The notes under the pieces are model-generated. The model was given only the letters and a program-made list of their open reading frames with translations, was not told the DNA's origin and did not search any database. DNA of 8,946 bases from Chloroflexota bacterium. GTDB taxonomy: Bacteria; Chloroflexota; Dehalococcoidia; SM23-28-2; RBG-16-64-32. Where the stretch lies: contig VBEI01000144.1 of assembly GCA_005882715.1 (NCBI GenBank), forward strand, positions 1 through 8,946, written 5' to 3'. A program made the position numbers and the translations under genes. Numbering within the stretch: position 1 is the stretch's first letter; every line of letters starts with the position of its first letter. Below are positions 5,962-8,946 of the stretch, one piece after another.

Positions 5962-6017
5962 GGCGGGGGTCTTCCGCGCCTACCGGCCGGACTCGCTGAG
6001 GCGAGAAAGACCCCGCC
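5962..6017. repeat. Inverted repeat with inner hairpin
   Basis: The outer arms are GGCGGGGGTCTT (5962-5973) and AAGACCCCGCC (6007-6017), pairing with one bulged G. The inner stem is CTCGC/GCGAG around TGAG (5992-6005). It is probably a dispersed element; its orientation and function are unknown. Confidence 0.55.
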
Positions 6018-6131
6018 TACATTGCTATGCCATCGAGACATACCTGGTCTGAAGGGCCATTTCACGTGCGGAGACGAAACATAACTGGCGCCCCGGCGAA
6101 TGCAAGGAGGAGATCACAGCTTACAGCCTGC

Positions 6132-6159
6132 TTGCGTTTTGCTTTTTCTGTGTTAACAT
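6132..6159 (+). promoter_or_regulatory. Possible promoter of the speD operon
   Basis: TTGCGT (6132-6137) and TAACAT (6154-6159) are separated by 16 bp, and the -10 is preceded by TGT, giving the extended form TGnTAACAT. The surrounding 6121-6160 stretch is AT-richer than its context. If used, the leader to the speD ATG would be about 170 bases and contain several hairpins. Confidence 0.4.
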
Positions 6160-6202
6160 GCTCTAGCGTGCCTGAATTTCAGGCGCGCGCAAATGCAATA
6201 CT

Positions 6203-6235
6203 GGGCCCGCCCCGATGAGGATCGGGGTCCCCCTT
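6203..6235 (+). terminator. Possible attenuator-like hairpin in the speD leader
   Basis: CCCCGAT (6210-6216) and ATCGGGG (6221-6227) form a perfect 7-bp stem with loop GAGG, extendable by GGG (6203-6205) with CCC (6229-6231) across an internal loop. The sequence then runs CCCTTTT (6229-6236), a weak T-run. It could act as an attenuator between promoter and speD or be just another repeat; two smaller stems follow at 6271-6290 and 6304-6318. Confidence 0.3.
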
Positions 6236-6270
6236 TTCCGTGTTTCCGACTAGGGACGGGACGCGGGTTC

Positions 6271-6318
6271 TGCCTGCCGCAAGTCAGGCAACGCAGCGAG
6301 GTATCCGCCTGAGGCGGA
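6271..6318. repeat. Two short hairpins just upstream of the speD ribosome binding site
   Basis: TGCCTG (6271-6276) pairs with CAGGCA (6285-6290). TCCGCCTGAGGCGGA (6304-6318) is a perfect 15-base palindrome around G6311. The second ends 7 bases before the Shine-Dalgarno AAGGAGGG (6326-6333). They may be dispersed repeats or regulatory stems. Confidence 0.45.
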
Positions 6319-6337
6319 CAACCCGAAGGAGGGATCG

Positions 6338-6700
6338 ATGCACGTCATCATCGACGGCTACGGAGGTGATCCGGACCAGCTTTCGGACGAAAACGTGGTA
6401 CGCGTGATTTTGGACAGGTACCCCGAAATGATGGGGATGACCAAGATCACGCAGCCAACTGTCCTGGAATATAGAGGCAGCAAACCAGAAGACTGGGGCG
6501 TCTCCGGTTACGTGATGATCGCCGAGAGCCATATCGCGATGCACACGTTCCCGGAGCGTCGCCTTGTTTGGGCCGATATTTTCTCGTGTAAGGACTTCGA
6601 CGCGGAGCCGGTCCTGGCCGACCTCAGGCAGCGTTTCGGCCTCCAGGATATGGAGGTACGGACGCTCGAGCGCAACCTGGAACCGATTCCGACTGCCTAG
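6338..6700 (+). CDS. speD: SpeD-family pyruvoyl-dependent decarboxylase (AdoMet decarboxylase proenzyme)
   Basis: A protein of 120 residues, the usual size of the short bacterial SpeD/SpeH type. The self-cleavage site is clear: AESHIAMHTFPE (62-73), with cleavage expected between E63 and S64 so that S64 becomes the pyruvoyl group; H69 and C84 (DIFSCKDFD) match the His68/Cys83 pair of the Thermotoga enzyme with a one-residue shift. By family it makes decarboxylated S-adenosylmethionine for spermidine synthesis. However, some SpeD homologues are known to have become ornithine or arginine decarboxylases, and here no aminopropyltransferase gene is adjacent, so the substrate is open. The ATG is strongly supported by AAGGAGGG at 6326-6333, 4 bases away. 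The stop is 4 bases before the DHS-like gene: one operon. Confidence 0.9.
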   Translation: MHVIIDGYGGDPDQLSDENVVRVILDRYPEMMGMTKITQPTVLEYRGSKPEDWGVSGYVMIAESHIAMHTFPERRLVWADIFSCKDFDAEPVLADLRQRFGLQDMEVRTLERNLEPIPTA

Positions 6701-6704
6701 CGCA

Positions 6705-7772
6705 ATGACGAACAATCACCCGAACGCGGGCCAAGACGAGGCCCCGCCGGGCGCAGGGCCCCTGCTCCCGTTCTCCGTCAGCGACAAGAGTTCGGTGGCC
6801 GAGCTTGTTCAGCGCATGGGTGAGACGGCGTTTCAGGCGCGCAACGTTGGGCTGGCGGCCGAGATCTGGGAGGCGATGCTGCACGACGAGACGACGATTT
6901 TCTTCGGGCTCGCCGGCGCGATGGTGCCCGCGGGGATGCGGCCGCTGATCGTGTACCTGATCGAGAACCGGCTGATCGACGTTATCGTGAGCACGGGGGC
7001 GAACCTGTACCACGATGTGTACGAATCGCTTGGGTTTCTGCATTCGCAGGGCGACCCGCAGGGCGATGACGTGCGGCTGGCGCACCTGCGCGTCGTGCGG
7101 TTCTACGATGTGCTAGCGCCGGAGCACGAGTTCTCGCGGGCAGAGCGCTTTTGTACCGAGTTTTCGCTGACGCTCGACGTCGGCCGGCCGTACACGACGC
7201 GCGAGTACTTTGAGCTGCTCGGCAAGGTGATGGCGCCGGTCGCTAAGGAGGAGGGGATCCTGACCGCCGCGGCTAAAAACGGCGTCCCGATCTACTGCCC
7301 TGCGTTCGGGGACAGCGTCCACGGGCTGGCGGTGGCGGAAGGCCGGCAGCGGACGGGACGACGCATCATGTTCGATGTGACCGGCGACGTGCTGGAAATG
7401 ATCCACCTCTCGATGACGGCGGAGAACAGCGCCGTGATCTATGTGGGTGGCGGGACACCGAAGAACTTCATCCAGCAGACCGGCGCCGCTGGCTATATCT
7501 TCGATCGCGACCCGGCGGGCCACAAGTACGGCATCCAGATCACGATGGACCAGCCGCAGTGGGGCGGGCTCTCCGGGTGCACGTTCGAGGAGGCGGTCTC
7601 GTGGCGAAAGATCGCCCCGGAGGCGCGCTTCACGACCGTAAACGTCGAGGCGACGGTCGCGCTGCCGTTAATCGTGAGCGCACTGGCGGAACGGAAGGCG
7701 CATGCGGGCAGGAAGCTCCCGGAGCTCGATTGGGCGTGGGAGAAGGTCTCTGTCGGCGCGTCAACGCCGTAG
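6705..7772 (+). CDS. Deoxyhypusine synthase-like protein (probable polyamine aminobutyl/aminopropyl transferase)
   Basis: A protein of 355 residues, the length of the DHS family. True DHS uses NAD+ to move the aminobutyl group of spermidine to a lysine of eIF5A; bacteria have no eIF5A, and DHS-like bacterial proteins are thought or shown to make homospermidine or related polyamines. Seen here: IFFGLAGAMVPAGMRPL (65-81), STGANLYHD (96-104), GDSVHG (202-207), GGGTPKNFI (248-256), and SGCTFEEAVSWRKI (290-303). K302 matches the covalent-intermediate lysine K329 of human DHS, and E296 and W300 match E323 and W327. The human KHH segment around H288 reads KNF here, as in DHS-like rather than eIF5A-modifying enzymes. 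The start ATG lies 4 bases after speD with no clear ribosome binding site, so translation is probably coupled. The extreme N-terminus (1-22) is Pro/Ala-rich and may be disordered. The exact substrate is inferred only. Confidence 0.88.
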   Translation: MTNNHPNAGQDEAPPGAGPLLPFSVSDKSSVAELVQRMGETAFQARNVGLAAEIWEAMLHDETTIFFGLAGAMVPAGMRPLIVYLIENRLIDVIVSTGANLYHDVYESLGFLHSQGDPQGDDVRLAHLRVVRFYDVLAPEHEFSRAERFCTEFSLTLDVGRPYTTREYFELLGKVMAPVAKEEGILTAAAKNGVPIYCPAFGDSVHGLAVAEGRQRTGRRIMFDVTGDVLEMIHLSMTAENSAVIYVGGGTPKNFIQQTGAAGYIFDRDPAGHKYGIQITMDQPQWGGLSGCTFEEAVSWRKIAPEARFTTVNVEATVALPLIVSALAERKAHAGRKLPELDWAWEKVSVGASTP

Positions 7773-7782
7773 AGGAGGAATT

Positions 7783-8157
7783 TTGGCATCCGCAAATCTC
7801 GAAACTGTCGGCCGCTTCTGCGAGGCATTCAGTCGCCGGGACCCGGAAGAGGTCCTCGCCTTCTTCACGGAGGACGCAGTGTACCACAACATGCCTCTGC
7901 CGCCGGTGCAGGGCAAGGCCGGGATCAAGACGGTCCTCGATATGTTCCTGAAGCCAGCGGAGTCGGTCGAGTTCATCGTCCTGAAAATCGCGGAGGGGGA
8001 TGACGGCGCCGTGCTCACCGAGCGCGTGGACAAGTTCTCGCTGGGCGGGAAGAACGTGGAGCTTCCCGTGATGGGCGTATTCGAGCTCACGGACGGGAAG
8101 GTCTCGGCGTGGCGGGACTATTTCGATATGGCGGCGTGGACGCGGCAGACGTCGTGA
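7783..8157 (+). CDS. Limonene-1,2-epoxide hydrolase-family protein (SnoaL-like fold)
   Basis: A protein of 124 residues with the cone-shaped NTF2/SnoaL-like fold. All five active-site residues of the Rhodococcus limonene epoxide hydrolase have counterparts: Y34 and N36 in YHNMPLPP (34-41), R81 and D83 in ERVDKF (80-85), and D112 in WRDYFDM (110-116). This makes hydrolysis of an epoxide by a water held by Asp-Arg-Asp plausible, but the physiological substrate is unknown. The TTG start at 7783 has AGAGGAGGA at 7771-7779, which overlaps the stop codon of the DHS-like gene, so it belongs to the same operon. A terpene-type function next to polyamine genes is not expected; the neighbour may act on a polyamine-derived or lipid epoxide, or merely share transcription. 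Confidence 0.85.
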   Translation: MASANLETVGRFCEAFSRRDPEEVLAFFTEDAVYHNMPLPPVQGKAGIKTVLDMFLKPAESVEFIVLKIAEGDDGAVLTERVDKFSLGGKNVELPVMGVFELTDGKVSAWRDYFDMAAWTRQTS

Positions 8158-8199
8158 GGTTAGAGGGCCATTTCCAGGCACGCCGGTCCGTAGTCGATC

Positions 8200-8232
8200 C
8201 CGTTCGTCCAGAGGCTCTCGAAGGATGAACGG
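8200..8232 (+). repeat. Hairpin-family repeat, full copy
   Basis: The arms CCGTTCGTCC (8200-8209) and GGATGAACGG (8223-8232) enclose a 13-nt loop AGAGGCTCTCGAA; nine Watson-Crick pairs plus one G.T. It lies in the gap between the epoxide-hydrolase-family gene and the GIY-YIG gene, about 12 bases before the latter's Shine-Dalgarno. It is the same element as 8571-8603 on the other strand, with the inner two pairs swapped. No T-run, so not called a terminator. Confidence 0.8.
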
Positions 8233-8255
8233 GGCGATGGCGTGAGGAGAACGGG

Positions 8256-8621
8256 TTGAAATTCTACGCCTACATGGTAACTTGCGCGGACCAGAGCATC
8301 TACACTGGCCACGCGGACAACCTCGAAGCGCGGCTGGCCGCTCATAATGACGGCCGCTTTCGCGGCTTTACATTCACGCGCAGGCCGGTCCGGCTGATCT
8401 TTCAAACGTCTTTTCCAACACGTCAAGAGGCGATCGAGGCAGAGCGCCAGATCAAAGGGTGGTCCCGGGCGAAGAAACTCGCCTTAGCGGAAGGCGACTG
8501 GGAACTGTTGGAGCGGTTGTCATTGCGACGACAGCCGCAGAAGCGGTCGCAATGCGAATCGACAGACCCCCCGTTCATGGTTCGAGAGCCTCACCACGAA
8601 CGGGAAGCGACGATCTTCTAG
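8256..8621 (+). CDS. GIY-YIG nuclease-fold protein (UPF0213/YhbQ type) with repeat-derived tail
   Basis: A protein of 121 residues. The GIY-YIG core is residues 1-90: FYAYMVTCAD (3-12) in the GIY position, IYTG (15-18) for YIG, R26 and H30 in NLEARLAAH, and E63 in AERQIKGW followed by K-rich SRAKKLAL. Small stand-alone members such as YhbQ are DNA-binding or nuclease-like proteins of unclear role, often about 85-100 residues long. The TTG start at 8256 is supported by GAGGAGA at 8244-8250. Residues 91-121 have no GIY-YIG match: they cross an inverted repeat (CATTGCGAC at 8521-8529, GTCGCAATG at 8546-8554) and the first unit of the 174-bp tandem repeat, reading PPFMVREPHHERE. The original stop was probably lost when the repeat arrived. 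Confidence 0.82.
   Translation: MKFYAYMVTCADQSIYTGHADNLEARLAAHNDGRFRGFTFTRRPVRLIFQTSFPTRQEAIEAERQIKGWSRAKKLALAEGDWELLERLSLRRQPQKRSQCESTDPPFMVREPHHEREATIF
8521..8554. repeat. Inverted repeat within the GIY-YIG 3' end
   Basis: CATTGCGAC (8521-8529) and GTCGCAATG (8546-8554) are perfect inverted copies, with an inner CCGC/GCG stem around AGAA. It lies exactly where the conserved GIY-YIG domain ends, directly before the tandem repeat. Confidence 0.6.
8571..8603 (-). repeat. Hairpin-family repeat, full copy at head of tandem unit 1
   Basis: Arms CCGTTCATGG (8571-8580) and CCACGAACGG (8594-8603), loop TTCGAGAGCCTCA (13 nt). The single non-Watson-Crick position is A.C on the plus strand but G.U in minus-strand RNA, so the minus strand is the probable structural orientation, opposite to the copy at 8200-8232. 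Confidence 0.8.
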
Positions 8622-8744
8622 GGTGAAAGCACCGCCTGATGTGCCTCGCGCGCTGCAGTGGAAATGCCTTGGGAACGGAGTGCCCGATATTTCCGTCGCA
8701 CGGGCTGCGCCCGAGACACGTAGTGATGCGAGGCGACTTGGCAG

Positions 8745-8777
8745 CCCTTCATGCATCGAGCACCTCACCACGAACGG
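8745..8777 (-). repeat. Hairpin-family repeat, decayed copy at head of tandem unit 2
   Basis: The right arm CCACGAACGG is intact but the left arm reads CCCTTCATGC, leaving two C.C mismatches; the loop is ATCGAGCACCTCA. It appears to be losing pairing relative to units one and three. Confidence 0.7.
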
Positions 8778-8946
8778 GAAGCGACGATCCTCTAGGTGAA
8801 AGCACCGCCTGATGTGCCTCGCCCGCTGCACTGGAATTGTCTTGGGAACGGAGTGCCCGAAATTTTCTGTCGCACGGGCTGCGCCCGAGACACGTTTCGA
8901 TGCGAGGCGACGTGGCAGCCGTTCATGGTTCGAGAGCCTCACCACG

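Larger units (their letters stand above)
5787..6131. other. Non-coding stretch rich in inverted repeats
   Basis: No supported gene. Direct observations are the stem TGGGGG/CCCCCA with loop ACA (5875-5889), the stem GCTCGCAT/ATGCGAGC with loop GGAG (5941-5960), the long inverted repeat 5962-6017, and within it CTCGC/GCGAG (5992-5996 and 6001-6005). The ORFs crossing it are Pro/Arg-rich products of these GC-rich repeats. None of the stems is followed by a T-run, so none is called as the holB terminator. Confidence 0.5.
8571..8946. repeat. 174-bp tandem repeat, two units and the start of a third
   Basis: Units begin at 8571, 8745 and 8919 (period 174 both times); the third is cut by the window edge after 28 bases. 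The two full units agree at roughly 90% of positions by hand alignment, with two compensating single-base indels. Each starts with the hairpin-family repeat and contains ACGAACGGGAAGCGACGATC, TGAAAGCACCGCCTGATGTG and GCACGGGCTGCGCCCGAGAC. The first unit overlaps the end of the GIY-YIG gene. Apart from that overlap I see no gene in 8622-8946. Confidence 0.88.

Noticed and set aside
5743..6084. Plus-strand ORF of 113 aa between holB and speD
   Set aside because: It is built from inverted repeats and a heptanucleotide array and has no ribosome binding site or recognisable domain.
6241..6300. tRNA-like T-arm sequence near GGTTCTGCCTG
   Set aside because: No matching acceptor, D or anticodon arms around it; no tRNA gene was found in the window.
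8199..8234. Terminator after the epoxide-hydrolase-family gene
   Set aside because: The hairpin is strong but has no T-run and belongs to a dispersed family found in other contexts.
8520..8945. Open minus-strand frame through the tandem repeat (141 aa)
   Set aside because: It is open because the period (174) is a multiple of three; the two units are read in different frames in their middle parts, so no protein repeat is conserved.
8571..8946. CRISPR array
   Set aside because: Units are 174 bp and similar along their whole length, with no short repeats separated by unique spacers.

Overview
The window looks like a chromosomal piece of a GC-rich bacterium. The best guess is an uncultivated Chloroflexota (Dehalococcoidia-like) lineage. 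This guess rests on high GC, frequent TTG/GTG starts, a Pro-Thr linker plus LysM surface protein, and an unusual density of short dispersed hairpin and palindromic repeats. It is inference; no marker gene here fixes the taxonomy.

Layout, left to right. 1-248 (minus) is the N-terminal half of a DinB-family protein cut by the window edge. 249-1081 is mostly non-coding: one doubtful small minus-strand ORF (397-594), a cluster of GGTTAAC motifs, and a run of nested dispersed repeats ending in a degenerate 7-bp array. 1082-2401 (plus) encodes a membrane-anchored protein with a Pro/Thr linker, a TIM-barrel-like putative glycoside hydrolase domain and a C-terminal LysM. 2402-2650 holds a ~101-bp palindromic element and the lysA promoter. 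2651-3988 is lysA. 3989-4258 carries a broken repeat and a diverged duplicate of the last ~100 bp of lysA. 4259-4555 is a small, lower-GC membrane protein, followed directly by holB (DNA polymerase III delta-prime, 4561-5739). holB carries an in-frame ~100-bp palindromic element inside its zinc module and ends within a second 7-bp array. 5740-6337 is non-coding and rich in inverted repeats, with a possible promoter and structured leader before the next operon. 6338-8157 is a tight three-gene operon: SpeD-family pyruvoyl decarboxylase, deoxyhypusine-synthase-like protein, and limonene-epoxide-hydrolase-family protein. 8256-8621 is a GIY-YIG (UPF0213/YhbQ type) protein whose C-terminus runs into the first unit of a 174-bp tandem repeat filling the window to its right end.

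How the genes work together. SpeD-like plus DHS-like suggests a polyamine route (putrescine, agmatine, spermidine or homospermidine chemistry), with no aminopropyltransferase (speE) next to it. lysA and holB are housekeeping (lysine/peptidoglycan precursors; clamp loader).

The most distinctive content is the repeat layer. One hairpin family (arms CCGTTC..., 13-nt loop) occurs at least six times, and its inner stem pairs are swapped in a compensatory way between copies. A separate palindromic element has colonised a housekeeping coding sequence in frame. Repeats also supply the stop codon of holB and the C-terminal tail of the GIY-YIG gene.
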